Source of the DNA: Glaciecola sp947496235
GTDB lineage: Bacteria; Pseudomonadota; Gammaproteobacteria; Enterobacterales; Alteromonadaceae
Assembly: GCF_050306235.1 (NCBI RefSeq)
Contig: NZ_JBLWFH010000006.1
Coordinates: 124,001 to 188,000 of the forward strand
Length of the DNA stretch: 64,000 bases
Direction: 5' to 3'
The notes beneath the pieces are model-generated. The model saw only the letters and a list, made by a program, of their open reading frames with translations. It made no database searches and was not told where the DNA came from. Of the stretch, positions 35,842 to 45,046 are shown in pieces. A program made the position numbers and the translations under genes. Position 1 is the first letter of the stretch. Every line of letters begins with the position of its first letter.

Positions 35842-38526
35842 ATGAAGTTTACTGCAAAAAAGACCGCTCTCGCGGCGTTCATTGCAACGCAATTTATGAG
35901 TTTGTCTTCTACTGTATATGCTCAAGAAGAAGAGAGCAAGGCAGAAGATGTTGAATTAATTTTAGTCACGGGAAGTTACGTTAGACGTAGTGAAAACTAC
36001 GAGTCGCCGTCTCCCTTGGCAGTGGTAGATAGTATTGCAATCAATGCCATTGGTGCGAAGAATATTGCAGATATTACTCAAACACTGACAATTAACACCG
36101 GTGCAGAGAATACACCAGATGCATTTACCCAAAATGCGACGGCAGGGACATCTAACATCAACTTACGTGGTTTGGGCGTTTCATCTACCTTGATACTGTT
36201 AAACAATCGTCGTCAAGTGGTAAATGCTCAACAAAACAATGCTGGTTTAAACTTTGTTGATACCAGCTCCTTAGTGCCTATGATTGCCATTGACCGCATG
36301 GAAATCATCAAAGATGGTGCATCCGCGCTCTACGGTTCGGATGCCGTGGCGGGTGTAGTGAACTTTATTACCAAAAGAAACTACGAAGGTGTAAAGATTT
36401 CTGCTGATTATCAAGATGGCGCACATGGGGATAACAAAGAATATATCCTTCAAGGTCTTTGGGGGGCTAACTTCGATAAGGGCAATATTATGGGGGCGGT
36501 AAGCTATACCAATCGTTCGCCATTATTTATTCGTGATCGTAGATTAAGCCGTCCCATTGATGATTCATCAGCTCTAGGTAACCCAGGTTCGTTTTTTGGT
36601 GTGCCAGGCTTACCTGCATCAGCTCCAGTCATTGATCCCACAGGTTGTGAACAGTTTGGTGGTATTCGAGATGTTATAATGCCGCTTGGAGCAATTGACA
36701 TTGGTTTGTGTCGTTACGATTTTGGACCTGGTTATTCTTATGTGCCAGAAGAAACCAGAGTTAGTGCTTATTTCAAATCTGTTTATGAATTATCAGATGA
36801 TTTAACTTGGACATCTGAATTCAGCTTTGCGCGCAATAGAGCGGAGCGTGGTGGTGCACCCAGTTTCCCAATTTTGACTGGTCCAGTGGTTCCAGCGTCT
36901 CACCCTAACAATCCATTTGGCGCCCCAGTGACTTTCTTCGGACGTGCTGAAGGTAATGGTTATGAGCCTGATCCGGCAAACACCGAATCTGATACTTTTA
37001 GATTCAATACTGCTTTACAGGGTGAAATGGATAATGGTTTCTGGGAAATCAGCTATACAACAGCGACCAATGACTTCTTGTTTAGTCTTGAAGATGTTAT
37101 TGAATCTGAATTTATTCTTGCTCTTAATGGCTTAGGCGGACAAGGTTGTGATCCAATCAGTGGAACACCTGGTGAGGGAGCTTGTGAATACTTCAATCCA
37201 TTTGCTACCAGTTTTACTACCGCACCTAATTCACAAAATGTGATTGATTCTTTCAATGGCCTACAGCGCATAGATTCCAATGCTGATTTGCAAGTATTTG
37301 AAGGCTTTGCTTCGTTTGACCTGTTTGATATGGAAGGTGGTACCTCTGCACTGGCTGTTGGTATGCAATACAGAGAAGAAAAGCTAGCCCAAGATTATGA
37401 TGCATTGTCTAATCAAGATTCATTTACCTTCGTAATTGGTAACTCAGACTTTAAAGACAGCATAGATGTGGTAGCTGCGTTTGCAGAACTTGCCGTGCCA
37501 GTTACTGAAGACTTAGATATCCAAGTTGCTTTGCGTTATGAAGATTACGGCGGTTCAGTTGGTGATACCTTAGATCCTAAATTGGCGTTTAATTACCGAG
37601 CATCTGATAACTTCTCTGTTCGTGGCTCTGTTTCAACTTCTTTCAGAGCACCTTCAGTTTACATGCAGTTTGGTGGTGCAACTACGCTACAACAACTTAG
37701 AGATCCATTAATTGGTGCAGATGCGTTTGCTGCAGTAAGAACGACGGGTAACGAAGATCTCACCCCAGAAGAATCATTCGCATACAATGTTGGGTTCTCT
37801 ATAGAGCCAGTTGATGAGCTATCTATTGAAGTTGATTATTGGAGCTTCGAGTTTGAAGACCTAATCATTCAAGAAAGTGCGCAAGCAATTTTGGCGTTAG
37901 ATCCTCAAGATACTACCCGTATTATACGTGCTGGCGACCCACTAAATGGACCATTGGTGCAAGTCAATAACACTTATGTGAATGCGAGTTCTTTGGAAAC
38001 ATCCGGTATAGACTTTGTCAGTAGCTACCTTATTGATACTGAAGTCGGGGTATTTGTGCCTAGCATAAATGCTACTTACATTACTAAGTATGATCTTGAT
38101 GATCCTCAGGCTGGCATAATTGATGGTGCTGGACGTCGTAACTTCACCAACATTGGTACTTCATCACCAGAGCTTAGAGCTAACCTAGGCTTGCGCTGGT
38201 CAATGGATGCTTACAGCGCAAATATCTTTGCTCGCTATGTGAGTGCTTATGATGATGATCAAAACTGTGCAGATCCAACGGATACTGTACCTGGTTGCGC
38301 AGCTTCTGGACTGAAAGAAATCGATAGTCATGTTACTTACGATGCGCAGTTTAATATTGATTTAGGTGCATTGCTGGAAACTGAAGCCAATTATCTATTG
38401 ACCTTAGGCGGCATTAACCTAACTGATGAAGAACCTCCTCAGGTATTCACTAATGCTGGTTTTGATTCTAAAGTTCACGACCCTCGTGGTAGACAGCTAT
38501 ATGTAAGGCTTGCTGTAGAATTCTAA
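35842..38526 (+). CDS. TonB-dependent receptor
   Basis: 894 residues from ATG 35842; AGGGGA at 35830-35835 favours it over the in-frame ATG at 35818. A signal peptide (cleavage near VYAQE, residue 28) is followed by the plug: VELILVTGSYVRRSENYESPS (TonB box region), SNINLRGLGVSSTLILLNNR and KDGASALYGSDAVAGVVNFIT. The 22-strand barrel ends LYVRLAVEF with a terminal Phe. The sequence style (ESPSPLAVVD, FRAPSVYMQFGG) fits receptors for large or plant- and alga-derived compounds, but no substrate can be read. Separate from the MaoC gene, with its own 126-base upstream region. Confidence 0.88.
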   Translation: MKFTAKKTALAAFIATQFMSLSSTVYAQEEESKAEDVELILVTGSYVRRSENYESPSPLAVVDSIAINAIGAKNIADITQTLTINTGAENTPDAFTQNATAGTSNINLRGLGVSSTLILLNNRRQVVNAQQNNAGLNFVDTSSLVPMIAIDRMEIIKDGASALYGSDAVAGVVNFITKRNYEGVKISADYQDGAHGDNKEYILQGLWGANFDKGNIMGAVSYTNRSPLFIRDRRLSRPIDDSSALGNPGSFFGVPGLPASAPVIDPTGCEQFGGIRDVIMPLGAIDIGLCRYDFGPGYSYVPEETRVSAYFKSVYELSDDLTWTSEFSFARNRAERGGAPSFPILTGPVVPASHPNNPFGAPVTFFGRAEGNGYEPDPANTESDTFRFNTALQGEMDNGFWEISYTTATNDFLFSLEDVIESEFILALNGLGGQGCDPISGTPGEGACEYFNPFATSFTTAPNSQNVIDSFNGLQRIDSNADLQVFEGFASFDLFDMEGGTSALAVGMQYREEKLAQDYDALSNQDSFTFVIGNSDFKDSIDVVAAFAELAVPVTEDLDIQVALRYEDYGGSVGDTLDPKLAFNYRASDNFSVRGSVSTSFRAPSVYMQFGGATTLQQLRDPLIGADAFAAVRTTGNEDLTPEESFAYNVGFSIEPVDELSIEVDYWSFEFEDLIIQESAQAILALDPQDTTRIIRAGDPLNGPLVQVNNTYVNASSLETSGIDFVSSYLIDTEVGVFVPSINATYITKYDLDDPQAGIIDGAGRRNFTNIGTSSPELRANLGLRWSMDAYSANIFARYVSAYDDDQNCADPTDTVPGCAASGLKEIDSHVTYDAQFNIDLGALLETEANYLLTLGGINLTDEEPPQVFTNAGFDSKVHDPRGRQLYVRLAVEF

Positions 38527-38550
38527 ACTAAATAGTTAGTTTGAACGAAT

Positions 38551-38582
38551 AAACCCCATACTTTTAGGTAAGGGGTTTTTTA
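38551..38582 (+). terminator. Terminator after TonB receptor
   Basis: AAACCCC (38551-38557) pairs with GGGGTTT (38572-38578), extended inside by TAC/GTA, followed by a T-run. It sits 13 bases before the phhB start, so phhB is probably read by its own promoter or by read-through. Confidence 0.75.
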
Positions 38583-38594
38583 TTTGGAGTGAGA

Positions 38595-38894
38595 ATGATA
38601 GAACGATTAACCGAAGCTGATATTATTGAGAAGCTGGCTGAATTGAATGAGAGCCAAGAAGTTGCATGGATCATTAAAGATGGGAAGCTGCATAAAAATT
38701 TTAAGTTTAAAAGTTTTATTTGGGCATTTGGTTGGATGTCGCAGGTGGCTATTTGGGCAGAAAAACTAAAACATCACCCTGAATGGTCGAATGTTTACAA
38801 CAGTGTGACAGTTGATTTAGTCACACATGATGTAAACGGAATAAGTGAACTTGATTTCAAATTAGCTGAAAAAATGGAGCTGTATGCTAAGTAA
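38595..38894 (+). CDS. phhB: 4a-hydroxytetrahydrobiopterin dehydratase
   Basis: 99 residues from ATG 38595, with GGAG at 38586-38589 five bases upstream. EKLKHHPEWSNVYNSVTVDLVTHD is the signature of pterin-4a-carbinolamine dehydratase, with the conserved HHPEW active-site His pair. It regenerates quinonoid dihydrobiopterin from the 4a-hydroxy product of aromatic amino-acid hydroxylases; family members also act in molybdopterin chemistry. No phenylalanine hydroxylase gene lies adjacent in this window. Confidence 0.9.
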   Translation: MIERLTEADIIEKLAELNESQEVAWIIKDGKLHKNFKFKSFIWAFGWMSQVAIWAEKLKHHPEWSNVYNSVTVDLVTHDVNGISELDFKLAEKMELYAK

Positions 38895-38970
38895 ATAGGG
38901 CGTTATTGAAAGTAATTGTAGATTAAAACAGCAGTTAGAATATAAATATAAAAAAAATGTGTTTTAGCTC

Positions 38971-38998
38971 TTGCCAGATATAATCGCCTATGTATAAT
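38971..38998 (+). promoter_or_regulatory. Sigma-70 promoter of tRNA-fMet
   Basis: TTGCCA (38971-38976) and a perfect TATAAT (38993-38998) with a 16-base spacer, followed by a GC-rich discriminator (ACGCACC), typical of stable-RNA promoters subject to stringent control. Confidence 0.75.
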
Positions 38999-39037
38999 AC
39001 GCACCTCTTCGACGCACAGGTCGTTACAAGTTTCAGA

Positions 39038-39114
<77 letters not shown>

Positions 39115-39119
39115 AAATT

Positions 39120-39158
39120 AAAACCCCAAACGCTTATGCTTTTGGGGTTTTGTTTTTT
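39120..39158 (+). terminator. Terminator of tRNA-fMet
   Basis: AAAACCCCAAA (39120-39130) pairs with TTTGGGGTTTT (39141-39151), then a T-run. It lies directly behind the tRNA CCA end. Confidence 0.88.
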
Positions 39159-39258
39159 ACGTCCAATAATGTTAAGTCAGCTTCCGGTGATTGGCTTTCA
39201 AATAGTTTTTATTCTAGTCTAGTTATCATCACAACATAAAATCGACCAAGTTACGAAT

Positions 39259-39609
39259 ATGCAAGGTAAATCTGAACAAAACACTGACTGTAAAGACCCT
39301 GAAGACTTCTATGATCAATTAAAGCAGGCTGTAATAGCACCCGCGTATAATAATATGCAGCAATGGCACCATGATGCTGTTGCCTATCCGGGTTTAAAAA
39401 CAGGTGTCTACGTGGCAGAAGAGGCATTTGATGAAATTGAGGCAACGCATTTGAATTCCAAAGTTTATTTAAAGCAGATGCTAAAAATGACTGAAAAACT
39501 CTTAAAGCGTTATGGCCAATTACCTGGCAGTCAAGGCGAGTGGGAATCTTCCGCCCTTGGCATCATTAAAAATACGATAATTCAAATTAAAAAAAATGGG
39601 TTTCAATGA
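39259..39609 (+). CDS. Hypothetical protein
   Basis: 116 residues, cytoplasmic by absence of a signal peptide or membrane segment. Helical throughout, with a central segment WHHDAVAYPGLKTGVYVAEEA and a Lys-rich C-terminus (MTEKLLKRYGQLPG). I recognise no family. It sits alone between tRNA-fMet and the subtilase, with a terminator behind it. The reading frame is clean and composition is protein-like; no strong ribosome site is seen. Confidence 0.5.
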   Translation: MQGKSEQNTDCKDPEDFYDQLKQAVIAPAYNNMQQWHHDAVAYPGLKTGVYVAEEAFDEIEATHLNSKVYLKQMLKMTEKLLKRYGQLPGSQGEWESSALGIIKNTIIQIKKNGFQ

Positions 39610-39670
39610 GGGCGGTTCTACCAAGGGTTAAATTGTCGTAAATTTTTAAATCGAATATATTCCAGACAAA

Positions 39671-39706
39671 AAAATAGAGCCGCTATCGGCTCTATTTTAT
39701 TTTTTA
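39671..39706. terminator. Bidirectional terminator between hypothetical gene and subtilase
   Basis: AAAATAGAGCCG (39671-39682) pairs with CGGCTCTATTTT (39687-39698) around a CTAT loop, a perfect 12-base stem with T-runs on both strands. Confidence 0.9.
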
Positions 39707-39724
39707 TTGATTGTATCTGTTAGC

Positions 39725-42232
39725 TTAGAAGCTTACAGTTACTGGGTCTGAACATGCTGTTGTTACATCACACACTATATAAGTGAAAGATGTTCCAGAT
39801 GCACGACGTTCTCTATCTCTGTATTTACCAGTGTTTTCAACTTCACCTAACAATTCACCGTTGCGGTAAACCATTACAGTATCAGCACCAGAACCAGAGT
39901 AAGAAAGGTCGACACGAAGGCTACCAAATCTAGATAACATCGCGCGATCTACTTCAACCTCAATCACAGAACTTGAAACTGAAACTGTTTGTGTAGTGCT
40001 GTCAGTTTGACCTTCAGCATCTGTTGCAGTTAAGGTTACCTCATAACTACCTGTAGCAGGGAAGATGTGGGTTGGATTTTCTTCAGTAGAAGTAGTGCCA
40101 TCACCAAAGTCCCAAGAGTAGCTTTCAAGGTCATTGTTCACGTCTGTACTTTCGTTAGTGAAGGCCACAGATAAACCATCGTCTTCAAATGAGAAGTCAG
40201 CCATTGGTGCCGCTGGGGCAACATCGCCAATACCTGTAATTGCTAGTCCCCAAGTATTAATAGTACCGTTATCACCGTTGTAAACGTCTAATACATTTAA
40301 TACCCAGTCACCCGTAGCAACTTCACCATTGAATGCATCTGTTAGATATGATTCAACGATATCGTCAGTACCACCACCTTGGTTAGCACGTAAAGTTACG
40401 GCTGTGCCCATTGGAGATGTTAATGTTAATACCAAGTCACCACTATAAGTGTGAGTAATATCTACAGAAGCTTCTACACCAAATACCGTAATAGGATCTG
40501 GAATGTTGATAACAACGTCAACACCTACATTATCCGGATCTTCTTCGTTTGGAAGGGTAGGTACTGGGTCTCCTAAGTAGTCATATGGGAATGTCGCTAA
40601 ATCTGCAGGTAAAACATATACGCTAGCAGTTTTTGATTTAACTATATCGCCACTGGTACCAGTTATTTCAAATGAATAATCACCATATGGGGTTTCTTCA
40701 GTTGTGGTAACAGTTAGACTAACAATATCACCTGGCATTGCTGTGGTGCTACTTAAAGAAGCTAAGCCGCTTGCATCAGCAAGCTCAAGAGTTACTTCTT
40801 CGTCGTAGCCTGCAATAGCGCCCACTTCTATGTCAAACACAAAGGTATCGCCAGCGCTGATTTCAACGAATCCAGGCGTTACTGTTAGTTTGAAGCTTGG
40901 AGTTGGATCAGCTTCTTCAAGTGCATTGTAGACATTCAAGCGCTTGCCAGACACTGTACGACCTGTTGCCCAAGCATTGTCGTCACCAGTCGACATTAAC
41001 AACTCTTTCATTTCAGAAGGCGTTAAATCAGGATTAATCGACCATACTAACGCAGCTGCACCTGTTACATGAGGCGTGGCCATTGATGTTCCAGAAAACG
41101 AAGCGTACTGATTACCTGGTACAGTTGAAATGATCGCTGAGCCTGGTGCAGCCATGTCAACCGTGGTTAAACCATAAGAATAGGTACTATCGCCATCATT
41201 TCTATTAATACTGGCCACTGCTAACAAGCTGTTAGTTGTAGTTTCGTAGTTTGAGGGCCAGTTATCAGAGGCATCATTATCTTGACCTGAGTTACCCGCT
41301 GCCACTAAGAATAAAATTCCGGCTTCACCAGCTGCATTAATAGAGTCTAATAATGCTTCACTGTAACCACCACCCCCCCAACTGTTGTTGGTAGCTTTAA
41401 CATTTACACCACGGTTAACTTTAAGGTCGGTGAAATAGTCTATACATTCGATAGCACCAGCTGTAGAGCCAGTACCAGCAGCACTTAGGAATTTACAAGC
41501 CGCAATAGAAACATCGTGGTTTACACCAACAACACCTATACCGTTGTTACCAACTGCACCTATAGTACCTGCTACGTGAGAACCGTGAGAATCATCGTCC
41601 ATTGGGTCAACGTCGCCGTTTACTGTATCGATACCGTAAATATCATCAATATAACCGTTACCATCGTCGTCGATGCCGTTTCCAGGGATTTCCCCAGGGT
41701 TTTGCCACATGTTGTCAGCTAAGTCTTCGTGATTGTAGTCAACACCGGAGTCAATGACAGCTACGATAACATCGCTATCACCAGTGGTAATTTCCCAAGC
41801 TTCAGGGGCATCGATGTCAGCATCAACAGTTCCGCCATTCTGGCCAGTGTTGTTTAATCCCCAAAGATCGCCAAATCCCGGATCATTTGGTACTACAGCT
41901 TTACGCCACACATAATTAGGTTCTGCATATTCAACAGCGGGATTTTTTCTTAGAACTTCAAGTGCTTCTTTAACCGACTTACCGCGTAGTTTTAGGTTTG
42001 CAAGACGGCCATCTAGCAGATTAGAAAATCTGTCGTCTATTTCGTCTCTGTTTTTATCGCTGATAGTTGCACCAACAGAAGAGCGCGCACGCATCCTCTC
42101 AACCTTAGAGACGTTTTCCTTGTATTTGACAATAACAGTATCATCAAATAGCTCAGCTTGTGCAGCATTTGCTGTTCCTACAGCCAACGCTGGAAGCATT
42201 GCTAAAGTTAGAGCAGATAACTTTGCTTTCAT
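39725..42232 (-). CDS. Secreted subtilisin-like serine protease with P-domain and PKD domain
   Basis: 835 residues. Signal peptide 1-23; I9-type inhibitor propeptide ~27-110 (ending PAVEYAEPNYVWR). S8 catalytic domain ~120-440 with Asp161 (VIDSGVD), His216 (SHGSHVAG), oxyanion Asn314 (AAGNSG) and Ser383 (SGTSMATPH). Then ~120 residues of linker and an Ig-like domain, a P-domain-like beta sandwich ~572-668 (THTYSGDLVLTLTSP, GDWVLNVLDVY), a PKD domain ~678-754 (YSWDFGDGTTSTEENPTH), and a C-terminal fibronectin-like domain with two Cys. Extracellular protein degradation is expected. It is divergent from the curli operon across 398 bases. Confidence 0.92.
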   Translation of the reverse strand: MKAKLSALTLAMLPALAVGTANAAQAELFDDTVIVKYKENVSKVERMRARSSVGATISDKNRDEIDDRFSNLLDGRLANLKLRGKSVKEALEVLRKNPAVEYAEPNYVWRKAVVPNDPGFGDLWGLNNTGQNGGTVDADIDAPEAWEITTGDSDVIVAVIDSGVDYNHEDLADNMWQNPGEIPGNGIDDDGNGYIDDIYGIDTVNGDVDPMDDDSHGSHVAGTIGAVGNNGIGVVGVNHDVSIAACKFLSAAGTGSTAGAIECIDYFTDLKVNRGVNVKATNNSWGGGGYSEALLDSINAAGEAGILFLVAAGNSGQDNDASDNWPSNYETTTNSLLAVASINRNDGDSTYSYGLTTVDMAAPGSAIISTVPGNQYASFSGTSMATPHVTGAAALVWSINPDLTPSEMKELLMSTGDDNAWATGRTVSGKRLNVYNALEEADPTPSFKLTVTPGFVEISAGDTFVFDIEVGAIAGYDEEVTLELADASGLASLSSTTAMPGDIVSLTVTTTEETPYGDYSFEITGTSGDIVKSKTASVYVLPADLATFPYDYLGDPVPTLPNEEDPDNVGVDVVINIPDPITVFGVEASVDITHTYSGDLVLTLTSPMGTAVTLRANQGGGTDDIVESYLTDAFNGEVATGDWVLNVLDVYNGDNGTINTWGLAITGIGDVAPAAPMADFSFEDDGLSVAFTNESTDVNNDLESYSWDFGDGTTSTEENPTHIFPATGSYEVTLTATDAEGQTDSTTQTVSVSSSVIEVEVDRAMLSRFGSLRVDLSYSGSGADTVMVYRNGELLGEVENTGKYRDRERRASGTSFTYIVCDVTTACSDPVTVSF

Positions 42233-42630
42233 TTTAAGATTCCATAGTTTTATTCAACATAGTGAAGTTTTACGGAATCTTCTCTTTCAGTCTTTTCCAA
42301 TAACCAACAATCTCAGCATATATGCAATATGAAAAAAATCGCTACCCCCAAGAAAGAAAATGCAACTTTATTACTATGAAAACGTGATAAGTTTAATGTT
42401 AACTGGTCCTAAAGTGCTGTTTTTAGAATTTGAAGTAAGATGAAACGTTTAATCTTTAGTTTAAGATGATAAAAATCTAGTACCAAAGTGCTACTAAAAT
42501 TATGTAAGATTCTGAATAATAGAGGTTTAATGTTTTTGTTAACAATATAAATACAACTTAAAGGTGATAGATTAAACCCACGGAAAAGGGTGTTATAGAG
42601 TTGTCTTGTTAGTTAAAGGTCAAGGACGTC
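42233..42630. other. Regulatory gap between subtilase and csgB
   Basis: 398 AT-rich bases without a gene, holding the divergent promoters of the subtilase and curli operons. Two repeated words are visible: AAAGTGCT at 42411-42418 and again at 42485-42492 (74 bases, close to seven helical turns), and GTTTAATGTT at 42391-42400 and 42525-42534. They could be regulator sites, for example for the CsgD-like protein, but no known consensus is recognised. Confidence 0.4.
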
Positions 42631-43122
42631 ATGCAGTATATTAACAGTGGAACAAATACGAAATTCTTTCGTATCAAGGGTATGTTTGCCTTTGTGGTGT
42701 TGTGCTGTTTACACAACAATAATTTGTATGCACAAACCTCTGATCTGAAATCAACAGACGATTTGGTGGAATCTCCTCTTTCATTAAGTCTCAGTCCTCA
42801 AGTGATTGTATATGGTGAATCTCAGTCGATCATTAATATAGGTCAGTTTGGACTTAACAATACAACCAACATAATCCAAACCGGTAACGCATCTAATCTT
42901 TCTAATGTAATTCAAGCAGGCAGTAATAATACTGCTGATATTACTCAGCTCGGTGCTGGTAATATTGTCAATTTGTTACAGGAAAACAATAATAACAGCT
43001 TTGAAATTATTCAGGACGGGTTTGATAACGTTGCTAATGTAAATCAACTTGGAGAGCAATCTTTTATTGTTCAGCAAATAGGGAATGAAATGGTCATCAA
43101 CATTACACAATATCAAGAATAA
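42631..43122 (+). CDS. csgB: Curli minor subunit (nucleator), CsgB-like
   Basis: 163 residues with a signal peptide (about residues 1-35, cleavage near LYAQ-TS). From about residue 70 there are curlin repeats of the form NxxNIxQxGxxN: INIGQFGLNNTTNIIQTGN, VIQAGSNNTADITQLGAGN and VNQLGEQSFIVQQIGNE. The order csgB before csgA is the usual one, and CsgB nucleates the amyloid at the cell surface. AAGGAC before the ATG supports the start. The C-terminus is short compared with that of E. coli CsgB, and the long leader is notable. Confidence 0.85.
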   Translation: MQYINSGTNTKFFRIKGMFAFVVLCCLHNNNLYAQTSDLKSTDDLVESPLSLSLSPQVIVYGESQSIINIGQFGLNNTTNIIQTGNASNLSNVIQAGSNNTADITQLGAGNIVNLLQENNNNSFEIIQDGFDNVANVNQLGEQSFIVQQIGNEMVINITQYQE

Positions 43123-43152
43123 TAGTGGGTTGATAATCATATGGAGAAAACT

Positions 43153-44604
43153 GTGAAAATGAGAAAAACAAAAGTTGCTAGTGCTATTTTACTTGCAGCA
43201 GCTGCTAGCCTTTCAGTAGCGAATGAACTTCCTGAAGGCAAGGATGTAGTTTTCGATTCTGCGGCAGATTTAATTGCAACGGCAGTTGGTAATAGCATTA
43301 CTTTAACCCAAAGCGCACCTGAAGGTAACGAACTTGGAAACTCCTCAATCTTAACTCAGGAAGGCGATTTAAATACTATGATTGTTGACATCGTGGGTGA
43401 TGGCAACGACGTAGTGGCCCTTCAATCATTAGAAGGTAACGTTTTATTAGTTAATATCATCGGCGACGCTAACGTAGTAACGGCAGACCAGTTTAGTTAC
43501 GATAGCACCGGTGATATCTGGATCGAAGGTGATGGCAACTTAGTTGACCTAGTACAATTAGGTGACGGTGGTTTGTTTGGGATTACCAACAGATCTATCG
43601 ATACCATCATTGGTAGTGACAACACCTTAACAGTTTTCCAAGGTGATGGTGGTCATTGGGCAAATAATGCCATGATGGGTAACGAAAACACCGTTGTGGT
43701 AGACCAAGTTGGAGAATGGCACGAGCAATATATTGACGCATTGATTGGTGATGCTAACAGTGTAGAAGTTGTTCAGGATGGTTTCTGGAACATTGCAGAC
43801 ATCACAGAAATTTACGGTGATGAAAACGAATTAGAAATCGACCAAGATGGTGACTATAACCGTTTCTCATGGGCGTTAGAAGGTACAGGTAACGAACTTA
43901 GTTTTGAACAAGATGGTGATGACAACAGCATCTCTACTGGTGTTTTTATCGGTGACGCAAATGAAGTAAACGTTGATCAAATTGGCGATCTGAACGAAGC
44001 AACAGTTGAAACCATTGATGGTTTGGCCAATGAATTTGAAATCAATCAGGTTGGTGATGGTAACTACGCTTATGCTGGTGTTATTGGCATGCTTAATGTT
44101 TTCGATATCACGCAAACTGGTGATGCAAACGAAGCTAGCGCGGTTAACTTTGACGGTATCGGCAACATCGTTGAAATTGAACAAGATGGTGATGAAAACC
44201 TAGCCCTAGCACAAGCTGGAATCGGTGATGTTGCAGCTTATGCTGATGGCAACGAAATTATGATGACACAAGAAGGTTCAATGAACGATGCTTCTGTTGA
44301 GTTAGCTAGTTCTGACAATACGTCATATAACGTGATTGAAACTTCTCAGTCTGGTGAGCTCAACCTTATTGATTTACTAGTAAATGGTGATGATAATTTG
44401 GTAACTATCATGCAGGAAGGTGCGTCTAACTGGGTCACTGCTGAAGATGGTAGTCAGTTCATGTTAACTGGTGACAGCAATACTCTTAGTATTACACAAA
44501 CAGGTAATGACAACCTTGTAGTCGGCAGTATGACTGGTACAGGTGGCACTATCAGTGTGACACAAATCGGCGATTACAATGTCGCTACTGTGACACAAAT
44601 GTAA
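43153..44604 (+). CDS. csgA: Curli major subunit, long acidic CsgA-like amyloid protein
   Basis: About 483 residues from GTG 43153, with GGAG (43143-43146) six bases upstream; ATG 43141 or 43159 are alternatives. Signal peptide (cleavage near LSVANEL), then about 19 imperfect curlin repeats of ~22 residues with the N/Q/G ladder (for example GDANEVNVDQIGDLN, GTGNELSFEQDGDDN, GNIVEIEQDGDEN), ending VATVTQM. E. coli CsgA has five repeats in ~150 residues, so this is about three times longer. Repeats are rich in Asp and Glu at loop positions, giving a strongly acidic fibre. Secreted through CsgG and polymerised on CsgB. A terminator follows at 44618-44647. Confidence 0.85.
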   Translation: MKMRKTKVASAILLAAAASLSVANELPEGKDVVFDSAADLIATAVGNSITLTQSAPEGNELGNSSILTQEGDLNTMIVDIVGDGNDVVALQSLEGNVLLVNIIGDANVVTADQFSYDSTGDIWIEGDGNLVDLVQLGDGGLFGITNRSIDTIIGSDNTLTVFQGDGGHWANNAMMGNENTVVVDQVGEWHEQYIDALIGDANSVEVVQDGFWNIADITEIYGDENELEIDQDGDYNRFSWALEGTGNELSFEQDGDDNSISTGVFIGDANEVNVDQIGDLNEATVETIDGLANEFEINQVGDGNYAYAGVIGMLNVFDITQTGDANEASAVNFDGIGNIVEIEQDGDENLALAQAGIGDVAAYADGNEIMMTQEGSMNDASVELASSDNTSYNVIETSQSGELNLIDLLVNGDDNLVTIMQEGASNWVTAEDGSQFMLTGDSNTLSITQTGNDNLVVGSMTGTGGTISVTQIGDYNVATVTQM

Positions 44605-44617
44605 TAAAGACGATAAT

Positions 44618-44647
44618 GCCGAGAACCTTTTGTTCTCGGCTTTTTTT
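44618..44647 (+). terminator. Terminator between csgA and csgE
   Basis: GCCGAGAAC (44618-44626) pairs perfectly with GTTCTCGGC (44632-44640), followed by seven T. It ends only three bases before the csgE ATG (44651), so csgEFG must be reached by read-through or from an unseen promoter. Confidence 0.9.
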
Positions 44648-44650
44648 ACA

Positions 44651-45046
44651 ATGTCAAAAACAACACATAAGTTAATTCTTCTTTTAAGTTTCCTATTGCT
44701 TCAATCTAGTTTCTTACAAGCGAAAGAAATAGAGTTAGGCGGATTACTCTTGGATAACACTATCAGTCGGCAAGGGCATGAATTTGCAAGTCAATTGAGC
44801 CAGTATTGGCGAGAAGTACCCGACGCGTCAGGAAAAAACTTAATAGTCAAGGAAGTTATAGTGCCTCAAGCAGGGACTATGCTCTCAGTGCTCTATGACG
44901 ATAAGTTGGTGTATAGGACTTATATGGGGCGCAGACAAACACCTATGAATGAAAAGGTGCAACAAGCAATAATATTAGTGTTAGATGCAGTAGCGAATTC
45001 ACAATTTGAACAACGTAGTCCAGATCTTGCAGGGGATGAATGGTAA
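44651..45046 (+). CDS. csgE: Curli secretion specificity factor CsgE
   Basis: 131 residues from ATG 44651; the frame is open to a TTG at 44630 inside the terminator stem, but the signal peptide (SKTTHKLILLLSFLLLQSS, cleavage near LQA-KEI) begins at the ATG. The mature part EIELGGLLLDNTISRQGHEF and LIVKEVIVPQAGTMLSVLYDD matches CsgE, which caps CsgG and selects curli subunits for export. No ribosome site is visible because the T-run occupies its place. The stop overlaps the csgF ATG by one base (TAATG). Confidence 0.85.
   Translation: MSKTTHKLILLLSFLLLQSSFLQAKEIELGGLLLDNTISRQGHEFASQLSQYWREVPDASGKNLIVKEVIVPQAGTMLSVLYDDKLVYRTYMGRRQTPMNEKVQQAIILVLDAVANSQFEQRSPDLAGDEW

Noticed and set aside
43876..44184. 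102-codon antisense frame opposite csgA
   Set aside because: Shadow of the repetitive curlin coding sequence; no start context or protein family.
43141..44604. Regular repeats suggesting a CRISPR or tandem DNA array
   Set aside because: Periodicity is ~66-69 bases at the coding level and reflects curlin protein repeats; the DNA repeats are imperfect and there are no identical spacers or cas genes.
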